This document shows positions 57,423-64,000 of a DNA stretch of 64,000 nucleotides, piece by piece. Made by a program: the position numbers and the translations under genes. The DNA comes from an uncultured Alphaproteobacteria bacterium. GTDB taxonomy: Bacteria > Pseudomonadota > Alphaproteobacteria > RF32 > CAG-239. The notes beneath the pieces were generated by a model that saw only the letters and a list, made by a program, of their open reading frames with translations, was not told where the DNA came from and did no database searches. The DNA lies in assembly GCA_934248075.1 (NCBI GenBank), contig CAKQKH010000001.1, forward strand, positions 1 to 64,000, read 5' to 3'. How positions within the stretch are numbered: the first letter of the stretch is position 1; each line of letters starts with the position of its first letter.

Positions 57423-58310
57423 ATGTCGGAAGAAATCAAAAACGAAAATTCTTTTTGCTCTTTTGTCAGCAATTTTTTTCACCGACGACAGCAAGATTCC
57501 GTCCGCGAGACTATTGAAGACTTGATTGAAGAAGCCACCGCCGACGGCGATGATCAGTTCTCCGAACACGAGCAGTTGTTGTTGCAAAACATTTTGTGTC
57601 TGCGTAACAAAAAATGCGCCGAAGCCATGATTCCTCGGGCAGAGATTGTTGGTTTTCAAAAAGACGGCTCCCTTCAGGATCTGGCTAAACTCATAATTTC
57701 TTCCGGACACTCCCGCATTCCTGTTTATGGCCAATCGCTTGACGATATTATTGGTATTTTTCATGTTATTGACTTTGTAAAATGCGTTCTCGGCGGCCAA
57801 AAAAATTGCAAATTAGCCGACGTTGTTTCGCCCAATGTCAAATTTGTTTCGCCGTCCATGCGCGTTTTAGATTTATTGCGAGAAATGCAGTTACAAAAAG
57901 TTCATATGGCTTTTGTTGTTGACGAATATGGTGGAATTGACGGACTGGTAACCATAGAAGACTTGCTGGAAGAAATTGTCGGCGATATTGAAGACGAGTA
58001 CGATATAGATCAAGACCCCTACATTGCCGTTCAAGAAAATGGTGAAATCATTGCCGACGCCACGGCTGAACTCAGCGAAATCAAAGACACCATCGGCATA
58101 GATTTGATTAAAAAATTAGACGCTGACGAAGCTGAAGATGTTGATACATTGGGAGGATTTGTCTTTAATCTCGCGCAAAGAATTCCCTCTCGCGGAGAAG
58201 TGATTGAAGGCCCCGACGGGCTAAAATTCCGCATTTTAGAAGTTGATCCCCGCCGCATTAAAAAGATTATGATTATTTGTCCCGCCAAAGATAAAAAAAA
58301 TGATAAATAG
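57423..58310 (+). CDS. corC: CorC-type CBS-domain transporter-associated protein
   Basis: A 295-aa cytoplasmic protein: acidic N-terminus, a CBS pair (AMIPRAEIVGFQKDGSLQDL; MAFVVDEYGGIDGLVTIEDL with LEEIVGDIEDEYD) and a C-terminal CorC_HlyC domain (ADATAELSEIKDTIG; VDTLGGFVFNLAQRIPSRGE). Unlike the homologue at 46083 it lacks the DUF21 membrane domain. It sits between ybeY and lnt in the conserved envelope/RNA block. Confidence 0.92.
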   Translation: MSEEIKNENSFCSFVSNFFHRRQQDSVRETIEDLIEEATADGDDQFSEHEQLLLQNILCLRNKKCAEAMIPRAEIVGFQKDGSLQDLAKLIISSGHSRIPVYGQSLDDIIGIFHVIDFVKCVLGGQKNCKLADVVSPNVKFVSPSMRVLDLLREMQLQKVHMAFVVDEYGGIDGLVTIEDLLEEIVGDIEDEYDIDQDPYIAVQENGEIIADATAELSEIKDTIGIDLIKKLDADEAEDVDTLGGFVFNLAQRIPSRGEVIEGPDGLKFRILEVDPRRIKKIMIICPAKDKKNDK

Positions 58311-59811
58311 TCTGCAAAAGCATTTTCGGATAACTTCTTTTGCCTGCGGCTGGCTGGCCGTTGCGGCGTTACCGCCTTTTAACTGTTTGCCGGCTTTGTT
58401 TTTCAGCTTCCCGCTTTTGCTATGGTTGCTTCATAAATCAACATCGGCCAAACAAGCTTTTTCCTGTGGTTATTTTTTTGGCTTTAGTTTTTTTGCTTTT
58501 GGCTTGTCCTGGATAAATCGAGCCTTGTTGCTTGATGCCGCTTCCTTTGGCTGGCTTGTTCCCATAGCCTTTTTGGCATCAGGATTGTTTTTCGGCTTGT
58601 TTATAGCCATTCCGGCGGCTTTGTGCTGGTTTTTCAAAACCCCCATTGCCCGCTATATGTCATTTTCAACCTTACTGGTTATTTTTGAATGGATTCGCAG
58701 TTTTTTTCTTACCGGTTTTCCTTGGAATCTTTTTGGTACCGCGCTTGTTTTTTCCGATCATTTACTGCAAGCGGCCTCAGTTGGCGGAATATATTTATTA
58801 TCGTTACTGACAATTTTAGCCGCCGGAGCTCCTTTTTTGTGGTTTGTTCGCCGCAAAATTCTCGCGTTTATTATCCCGATTTTAATTTTATCCGGACTAT
58901 TAGTTTTTGGCTATTTTAAAATTAACCAACATCCTTACACTCCGTCTGATGTTACCATTCGCTTGGTTCAGCCGGCAATTCCCCAATCTCTCAAATGGAA
59001 CCCCGCTGTTTTAGAAGATAATCTAAACCGCCATATAAAATTATCTCAACTCCCCGGATTCAATAATATAGACTTTGTCATTTGGAGCGAAACTGCTTTT
59101 CCATTTGCTATTGAAGCGGATTCTTATCACCGTAGTCTTCTGCAATACGCCATTCCCCCGCGAGGTCGCCTGATAACCGGAGCCTTGCGTTATCAATCTT
59201 TATCTTCTGAGCAACCCCGCCTTTATAACTCCATGTTTGTCTTAGACTCCGACAATCAAATTTCCGCCTATTATGACAAATCTCATTTAGTTCCTTTTGG
59301 AGAATACGTTCCTTTACAACAATATTTGCCTGACTGGATCAGACCTATCACCAAAATGATCGGAACATTCTCCGCCGGAAACGGATTTAAGGTTATCAAA
59401 TATGCCGGCCTTCCATCTTTTGGCGGTTTAATTTGCTACGAAGTTATCTTCCCGCATCAGGTTTTAGCACCAAACAACAAACCGCAATGGTTGGTAAACA
59501 TAACCAATGACGGCTGGTACGGAGATTCCGCCGGACCAAGACAACATCTTGCCGCCGCCAAACTCCGTGCGGTTGAGGAAGGAATAACCATTGTGCGAGT
59601 TGCGGGCAGCGGCATTTCCGCTCTAATCTCGCCAATTGGCACCATTATTGATTCCCTCCCGCTTAATAAAAGCGGCATTCTTGATGTTAAGCTGCCAACA
59701 GAGCTTCAGTTTTCCACAACTTATGGTAGGTTTGGCAACACAATTCCCCTGAGTCTGTGTTTTCTAATTTTAGCTCTTGCGCTTTACAATTCTCACTTGC
59801 TCAAGCCCTAA
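58300..59811 (+). CDS. lnt: Apolipoprotein N-acyltransferase
   Basis: Adds the third acyl chain to lipoproteins in the inner membrane. The N-terminal half has about six to seven helices (FSFFAFGLSWINRALLL; FLTGFPWNLFGTALVF). The nitrilase-like domain carries the Glu-Lys-Cys triad in VIWSETAFPF, YDKSHLVPFGEYVPLQ and FGGLICYEVIFP. It has 503 aa. The ATG overlaps the end of corC by 11 bases. Confidence 0.95.
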   Translation: MINSLQKHFRITSFACGWLAVAALPPFNCLPALFFSFPLLLWLLHKSTSAKQAFSCGYFFGFSFFAFGLSWINRALLLDAASFGWLVPIAFLASGLFFGLFIAIPAALCWFFKTPIARYMSFSTLLVIFEWIRSFFLTGFPWNLFGTALVFSDHLLQAASVGGIYLLSLLTILAAGAPFLWFVRRKILAFIIPILILSGLLVFGYFKINQHPYTPSDVTIRLVQPAIPQSLKWNPAVLEDNLNRHIKLSQLPGFNNIDFVIWSETAFPFAIEADSYHRSLLQYAIPPRGRLITGALRYQSLSSEQPRLYNSMFVLDSDNQISAYYDKSHLVPFGEYVPLQQYLPDWIRPITKMIGTFSAGNGFKVIKYAGLPSFGGLICYEVIFPHQVLAPNNKPQWLVNITNDGWYGDSAGPRQHLAAAKLRAVEEGITIVRVAGSGISALISPIGTIIDSLPLNKSGILDVKLPTELQFSTTYGRFGNTIPLSLCFLILALALYNSHLLKP

Positions 59812-59858
59812 AATTTTATATTACCTTTTTCAAATATAAAATGTTATATAAAATTTTG

Positions 59859-59887
59859 TTGACGTCTCCGGCGCAAAATCATATGAA
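59859..59887 (+). promoter_or_regulatory. Candidate promoter of the XRE regulator gene
   Basis: TTGACG (59859-59864, five of six), 17 bases, TATGAA (59882-59887). The start of the next gene is 29 bases downstream. Confidence 0.55.
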
Positions 59888-59916
59888 TATATTATCAGCA
59901 ATTTAATGGAGAGAAC

Positions 59917-60432
59917 TTGAAAATGATTCGCAACTTAAACAAAAGATCATGTCGCGGCCGCACTCCTCTGGGAGAGCCAAATCCGATTGATGTCCACGTT
60001 GGCAATCGAATCCGCCTCAGACGAACTTTATTGGGACTAAGTCAAGAAAAGTTAGCCTCCATGTTAGGCCTTACCTTTCAGCAGGTTCAAAAATATGAGC
60101 GCGGCATGAATCGTGTAGGCGCCAGTCGTTTGTGGGATATCAGCAAAGTTTTGGAAACTCCCATTAGTTTCTTTTATGAGGATATGGATAAATCCGTAGC
60201 ACAGCAATCTCCTCGCATGTTTAGTATTCCAGAAGCCTCATCAAATCCGGAATTTTTAGAAGAAGACGAGACAATTTTCAATGATGATCCCATGCAACGG
60301 CAAGAAACCATTGAGCTGGTTAAAGCCTATTACAAAATTCCCAATCGCAAAGCCGCTCGTCATCTTTATGATTTAATTATCACCATGTCCAAAACCGCAT
60401 ACAACAATTCTCAAGAAGACGAGAAAAAATAA
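59917..60432 (+). CDS. XRE-family helix-turn-helix transcriptional regulator
   Basis: A 171-aa protein with a Cro/C1 HTH (VGNRIRLRRTLLGLSQEKLA; LGLTFQQVQKYERGMNRVGA) and a C-terminal region ending DLIITMSK. It resembles the conserved alphaproteobacterial XRE regulator located after lnt. The start is TTG at 59917, five bases after GGAG; an ATG two codons later is the alternative. metK, which usually lies between this gene and trmB, is missing. An intrinsic terminator follows. Confidence 0.88.
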   Translation: MKMIRNLNKRSCRGRTPLGEPNPIDVHVGNRIRLRRTLLGLSQEKLASMLGLTFQQVQKYERGMNRVGASRLWDISKVLETPISFFYEDMDKSVAQQSPRMFSIPEASSNPEFLEEDETIFNDDPMQRQETIELVKAYYKIPNRKAARHLYDLIITMSKTAYNNSQEDEKK

Positions 60433-60446
60433 ATTTGCTGTTTTAT

Positions 60447-60479
60447 CAAAAAAAGCTGGCTTTTTGCCAGCTTTTTTTT
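60447..60479 (+). terminator. Intrinsic terminator after the XRE gene
   Basis: AGCTGGC (60454-60460) pairs with GCCAGCT (60466-60472) around five T; the stem extends through A/T pairs and ends in a long T-tract on the plus strand. It cleanly separates the XRE unit from trmB. Confidence 0.92.
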
Positions 60480-60511
60480 ATTATGTAACAAAAACTAACC
60501 TTGAGGATCCC

Positions 60512-61261
60512 ATGCCAGAATCACAATCTTTTCAGTTTTCCAACTCCGATGAACCCAAATTCTTTGGCCGCCGCACCGGACGTCGTATTCGCAAAGCCAA
60601 AACCTCTTTGCTGGAACGCTTTTTGCCACAAATAAAAATTAATCAGAACACTGTATTTAAAACTTCTGAGCTTTTTGGAGCGCCGGTTAAATCCGTTTGT
60701 TTAGAGATTGGCTTTGGCAACGGCGAGCATTTGGCAGGACAAGCCTTAGCTCACCCAGACACCGGTTTCATCGGCGCAGAGGTTTTCAAAAACGGCGTTG
60801 CCAATCTGCTGAGCCTTATTACCGGCATAAAAAAAGCTGATGAGCTTCCCGAACAAATATCCTTTTCTGGCGGACGTGTTGACAATATTCGAATTTTTGA
60901 TGATGACATACGCTTACTGTTTGCTCAAATTCCGGATAATTTTTTAGATAAAGTCTTTTTGCTGTTCCCAGATCCATGGCCCAAAAAACGCCATGCCTCA
61001 CGCCGTTTTGTAAATCCGAACAACCTCAAAGAAATTGCTCGCATTCTCAAGCCAAACGGCTTGTTTCGTATCGCCACAGATCACCCCGTATATAAAACAT
61101 GGGTTTTGCGCCAAATGCACGAATGTCCGGACTTTTGTTGGACTGCCGTCTGCGGCGCAGACTGGAAGACTCCACCTGCCGATTGGGTTGAAACCAAATA
61201 TCAACGCAAAGCTCTTCGTGAAGGACGGCGGCCGGTATTTTTAAATTACAAACGTCTTTAA
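60512..61261 (+). CDS. trmB: tRNA (guanine-N7-)-methyltransferase TrmB
   Basis: Makes m7G46 in tRNA. FGRRTGRRIRKAKTSLLERF at the N-terminus, CLEIGFGNGEHLAGQA (SAM loop), VFLLFPDPWPKKRHASRRFV and FRIATDHPVYKTWVL are diagnostic. I chose the ATG at 60512 with GAGGA upstream, giving 249 aa. No promoter is obvious between the terminator and the start. Confidence 0.95.
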   Translation: MPESQSFQFSNSDEPKFFGRRTGRRIRKAKTSLLERFLPQIKINQNTVFKTSELFGAPVKSVCLEIGFGNGEHLAGQALAHPDTGFIGAEVFKNGVANLLSLITGIKKADELPEQISFSGGRVDNIRIFDDDIRLLFAQIPDNFLDKVFLLFPDPWPKKRHASRRFVNPNNLKEIARILKPNGLFRIATDHPVYKTWVLRQMHECPDFCWTAVCGADWKTPPADWVETKYQRKALREGRRPVFLNYKRL

Positions 61262-61306
61262 ATCCTTTTCGTAAAGACTATATTACCACAAGAAAGGAAC
61301 ATTTAC

Positions 61307-62680
61307 ATGACCAAAAATCAGCAGTCTTATTCCCCTATTCTTTACATTATTTCAGCGGTTGCCGCTCTCGGCGGTTTGCTTTCTGGTTTTGACATGGGCA
61401 TTATCTCCGGCGCTCTGTTATTTATCAATCAAACCTGGAATATGACTCCTTTAGAGCAAGGCTGGCTGGTTAGTTCCGCCATTGCCGGTTCGGTTATCGG
61501 CGCGGCGGCGAACGGCTATTTGGCAGACATTTACGGCCGCAAAAAAATTATTTTTGCCACCGCGGTAATTTTTGTCATCGGTTCTTTGTTCTGTGCTTAT
61601 GCCCAAACCGTAAATCAGCTTATTTTAGCTCGCATAATCATTGGCATAGCTGTTGGTATGGTCAGTTTTGCTGCGCCTTTGTATTTGTCAGAATTATCAC
61701 CGCAAAAAATTCGCGGCACTCTGATTTCATTGTTTCAGTTAGCCATTACTGCCGGAATTCTGCTGTCTTATTTGGTTAACCGCATATTCGCAACCACGGA
61801 ATTAAGTTGGCGCCTAATGCTTGGTTCTGGGATAATTCCCGCGGCAATCTTGCTTATCGGCATAAGTTTTTTGAGCGATACTCCCCGCTGGCTAATCAGC
61901 AAAAACCGAGAACAAGAAGCTAAAGATATTTTTCAAAAAATTGAACCAAATTGCAATCCGGATATTCATATAAAAGAGATTAGAGAAACGCTTTCAGCTC
62001 CCAAAAAAAACGCCAAAACTCCATGGCAAAAGTGGATGTTTATGCCTGTGTTTGTCGGCGTTGGCATCATGTTTGTGCAGATTTGCACCGGTATTAATAC
62101 TATTATTTACTACACTCCCACCATTTTTCAAATTGCCGGTTTTGATTCTCATATCGGCGCCCTATACGCCACCATTGGCATTGGTTTCGTAAACTTTATC
62201 ATGACTATTGTTGCCATTGCCACCATAGATCGCCTTGGCCGCAAACCGCTTTTATATATCGGGCTGTGCGGAATGCTCATAAGTCTGTTGGCTCTAGGTG
62301 GTTCATTTGCTTGGGCTGAAGATTTGGGCGATACGCGCAAATGGTTGGCGGTTGCGGCCGTAGTTATTTACATTGCCTCTTTTGCCATGAGTCTCGGACC
62401 GGTAGCCTGGATTATGATTTCCGAGATTATGCCTTTGCAGGTACGCGGATTGGCCATGAGCGCCGCCACTGTATCCAACTTTGGTTTCAACTTTGTAGTT
62501 GTCTTAAGTTTTCTGCCTTTGCTCAACCTCATTGGTAAAGCCGCCACTTTCTGGTGTTTTGCCGGCATCACCGTTTTTTCAATTTTGTTTGTATTCCGTT
62601 TTGTCCCCGAAACCAAAGGAATTTCGCTTGAACAAATTGAAAAAAACTGGAAAAAAGGTATATCGGCTCGCAAATTTTAA
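61307..62680 (+). CDS. MFS sugar porter (XylE/GalP/AraE-like)
   Basis: Twelve-helix major facilitator of the sugar porter family. FDMGIISGALLFI in helix 1, GYLADIYGRKKIIF between helices 2 and 3, PLYLSELSPQKIRGTL, the inner QICTGINTIIYYTPTIF (QQ/N sugar-contact region), TIDRLGRKPLLY, and VPETKGISLEQIE at the C-terminal end are family motifs. Likely a proton-coupled pentose or hexose importer; the sugar cannot be told. AAAGGAA precedes the ATG. Confidence 0.9.
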   Translation: MTKNQQSYSPILYIISAVAALGGLLSGFDMGIISGALLFINQTWNMTPLEQGWLVSSAIAGSVIGAAANGYLADIYGRKKIIFATAVIFVIGSLFCAYAQTVNQLILARIIIGIAVGMVSFAAPLYLSELSPQKIRGTLISLFQLAITAGILLSYLVNRIFATTELSWRLMLGSGIIPAAILLIGISFLSDTPRWLISKNREQEAKDIFQKIEPNCNPDIHIKEIRETLSAPKKNAKTPWQKWMFMPVFVGVGIMFVQICTGINTIIYYTPTIFQIAGFDSHIGALYATIGIGFVNFIMTIVAIATIDRLGRKPLLYIGLCGMLISLLALGGSFAWAEDLGDTRKWLAVAAVVIYIASFAMSLGPVAWIMISEIMPLQVRGLAMSAATVSNFGFNFVVVLSFLPLLNLIGKAATFWCFAGITVFSILFVFRFVPETKGISLEQIEKNWKKGISARKF

Positions 62681-62697
62681 TATAAGGAACTTGAACT

Positions 62698-63771
62698 ATG
62701 AAAATTTTAGTCGGAATGAGCGGCGGCGTAGATTCATCAGCAACCGCTCTGCTGCTCAAACAAGCCGGACACGAAGTCATTGGCGCCACCATGACCATCT
62801 GGGATGAAAAAATCCGCCAACTTGCCCCTGGCAGTCGTGATGCCTGCTTTGGCCCCAAGGAAAAACAAGACATTGAATCCGCGCGTGAAATCTGCCAAAA
62901 ACTGGATATTCCATATTATGTTTTTGACTGCCGCGAGCAATACAAAAAACTGGTGTTGAGCAACTTTAAACAGGAATATCTTAACGGCCGTACTCCCAAT
63001 CCCTGCATTTGGTGCAATGCCACTATTAAATTTGAGGCTTTGCCGCGCACCGCCAGAGAAAACGGTTTAGATTTTGACAAATTCGCCACCGGCCACTACG
63101 CCAGATTAGATTATAATCCCAACAGCAACCGATACTTTTTGCGCACCGCCAAAGACTTGCGCAAAGATCAGTCTTATTTTATCTACCGCTTGCAACAAGA
63201 GCAGCTGGCTAAGATTCTTCTTCCTTTGGGTGAATACAGTAAACCGCAGATTCGCGAGCTTGCCTACCAAGCCGGCCTAAAAGTTTATGACAAACCCGAC
63301 AGTCAGGACTTTTATTCCGGCGATTATAGTGATTTGCTAGAAGTTAAAGCCAACCCCGGCAACTTTGTAACTAAAGACGGACGAATTCTTGGTCGCCACA
63401 CCGGCATTTGGAACTATACCATTGGCCAGCGCCGTGGATTAGGCGTGTCATCAGAGCGCCCGTTATATGTCATCGGTTTCAACAAAGAAAAGAATGAGGT
63501 TATATTGGGTCATGAGGAAGAAAGCCTGAAAAAAGGCCTGTTGGCCGGCAACTGCACCTGGATGGATTTTGAACTACCGACAAAACCTTTTACGGCCACG
63601 GCTAAAGTTCGCTCTTCTCAAACTCCCACGCCGGTAACCGTTAGCAAAACCGAAAATGGTATAAAAGTTGAGTTTATTGATTTGCAAAAAGCCCTCACCC
63701 CCGGACAATCCATTGTTCTCTACAATGGCGATATCGTTCTTGGCGGCGGCATCATTGACGAGATTTTATAA
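62698..63771 (+). CDS. mnmA: tRNA 2-thiouridylase MnmA, variant without the second catalytic cysteine
   Basis: Thiolates U34 of Lys, Glu and Gln tRNAs. The PP-loop SGGVDSSAT (8-16), TGHYARL, KDQSYFIYRL and YTIGQRRGLGV are typical, and 357 aa is normal. Where most MnmA have DSxxICF with the persulfide-bearing cysteine (Cys199 in E. coli), this protein has PDSQDFYSGDY (200-210) with no Cys. It has NPCIWCN (Cys103 and Cys106) and DACFGPKEK (Cys50), which could instead hold an iron-sulfur cluster. AAGGAAC precedes the ATG. Confidence 0.9.
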   Translation: MKILVGMSGGVDSSATALLLKQAGHEVIGATMTIWDEKIRQLAPGSRDACFGPKEKQDIESAREICQKLDIPYYVFDCREQYKKLVLSNFKQEYLNGRTPNPCIWCNATIKFEALPRTARENGLDFDKFATGHYARLDYNPNSNRYFLRTAKDLRKDQSYFIYRLQQEQLAKILLPLGEYSKPQIRELAYQAGLKVYDKPDSQDFYSGDYSDLLEVKANPGNFVTKDGRILGRHTGIWNYTIGQRRGLGVSSERPLYVIGFNKEKNEVILGHEEESLKKGLLAGNCTWMDFELPTKPFTATAKVRSSQTPTPVTVSKTENGIKVEFIDLQKALTPGQSIVLYNGDIVLGGGIIDEIL

Positions 63772-63826
63772 ATATTTATCTCTTAAAACCGGTAAGCACG
63801 GCAAGTAGCACACTAGACACCACCTA

Positions 63827-63970
63827 GCACTATCTTTAGCAAGCTCGGATAGCGTGTGTGAATAATAAGATTTTAGGGTAGCGAAAGCGGAGTGTACAAC
63901 AGAGGTACATGAGCATTTCGCCAACCCGTTAAATCTGTATTAGTCACCAGCTAGACGAGCTTGCCTAATA
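63827..63970 (+). repeat. Structured intergenic repeat, copy 6
   Basis: Starts GCACTATCTTTAGCAAGCTC. The outer helix AGCAAGCTC/GAGCTTGCC, then ATAATA/TATTA, AGATTT/AAATCT, GGGT/ACCC and GCGAAA/TTTCGC, enclose GTGTAC (63892-63897), loop AACAGAG, GTACAT (63905-63910), flanked by GCGGA and GAGCA. It aligns with copy 4, with paired substitutions in at least three helices. It lies after mnmA; the gene beyond 64000 is not visible. Confidence 0.87.
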
Positions 63971-64000
63971 CGCCTATATTAGATTACCAAAAGTCAATAC

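Noticed and set aside
18674..63970. CRISPR array or insertion-sequence ends
   Set aside because: Copies are dispersed singly over 45 kb with no regular spacers, no cas genes and no transposase gene or target duplications that I can see.

Overview
The window reads as chromosomal DNA of an AT-leaning, anaerobic or microaerophilic alphaproteobacterium with a complete outer membrane. Support for Alphaproteobacteria comes from addA/addB in place of recBCD, the blocks rimP-nusA-rnpM-infB, leuS-lptE-holA, lptF-lptD-surA-rsmA, aroK-CorC and miaB-phoH-ybeY-corC-lnt-XRE, and a Mic60-like gene divergent from tsaD. The lipopolysaccharide transport genes (lptD, lptE, lptF, lptG) argue against a wall-less or strongly reduced endosymbiont. 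A three-subunit [FeFe] hydrogenase, a starch/glycogen synthase, a sugar porter and murQ suggest fermentative growth on sugars, as in gut-associated members of the class. The lineage is an inference; no 16S gene is present.

Layout. 1-331: start of tuf with tRNA-Gly and tRNA-Tyr (minus). 478-3768: murQ, rlmB, an ABC ATPase and a membrane protein (plus). 3765-13396 (minus): hemW-hslUV, infB-rnpM-nusA-rimP and lptG. 13572-18609: small genes, then holA-lptE-leuS (minus). 18877-23590 (plus): rsmB, a PanE-like protein, a degenerate WecA/MraY-like membrane protein and a helical-repeat protein. 23818-32558 (minus): trxA, then addA-addB-rdgB-rph and grpE. 32715-34751: glgA. 34971-38919 (minus): hydrogenase subunits. 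39110-44270 (plus): lptF-lptD-surA-rsmA. 44385-54439: xerD, aroK, CorC, Mic60-like, tsaD-nth, folD and small genes. 54606-63771 (plus): RNA, ribosome and envelope genes ending in mnmA.

The most unusual content is not a gene. Six intergenic elements of about 125-160 nt (near 18.7, 23.7, 31.9, 34.9, 44.3 and 63.9 kb) share one folded architecture: nested helices around a central hairpin with a six- or seven-base A-rich loop. Five copies have a conserved asymmetric GGA/GA internal loop next to the hairpin. Primary sequence differs between copies while base pairing is kept, which is a covariation signature. All six lie in the same orientation although neighbouring genes run both ways. In four cases the right end coincides with the last codons or stop of a minus-strand gene, and one copy carries the -10 box of the leuS promoter. 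I know of no named family that matches, but I could not search.

Other points worth checking are an MnmA lacking the usual second catalytic cysteine, a hydrogenase flavoprotein subunit without its C-terminal ferredoxin-like domain, a WecA-like protein with replaced catalytic aspartates, a His/Cys-rich tail on FolD, and conserved blocks from which pdxA, aroB, metK, gpsA and heme genes are absent.
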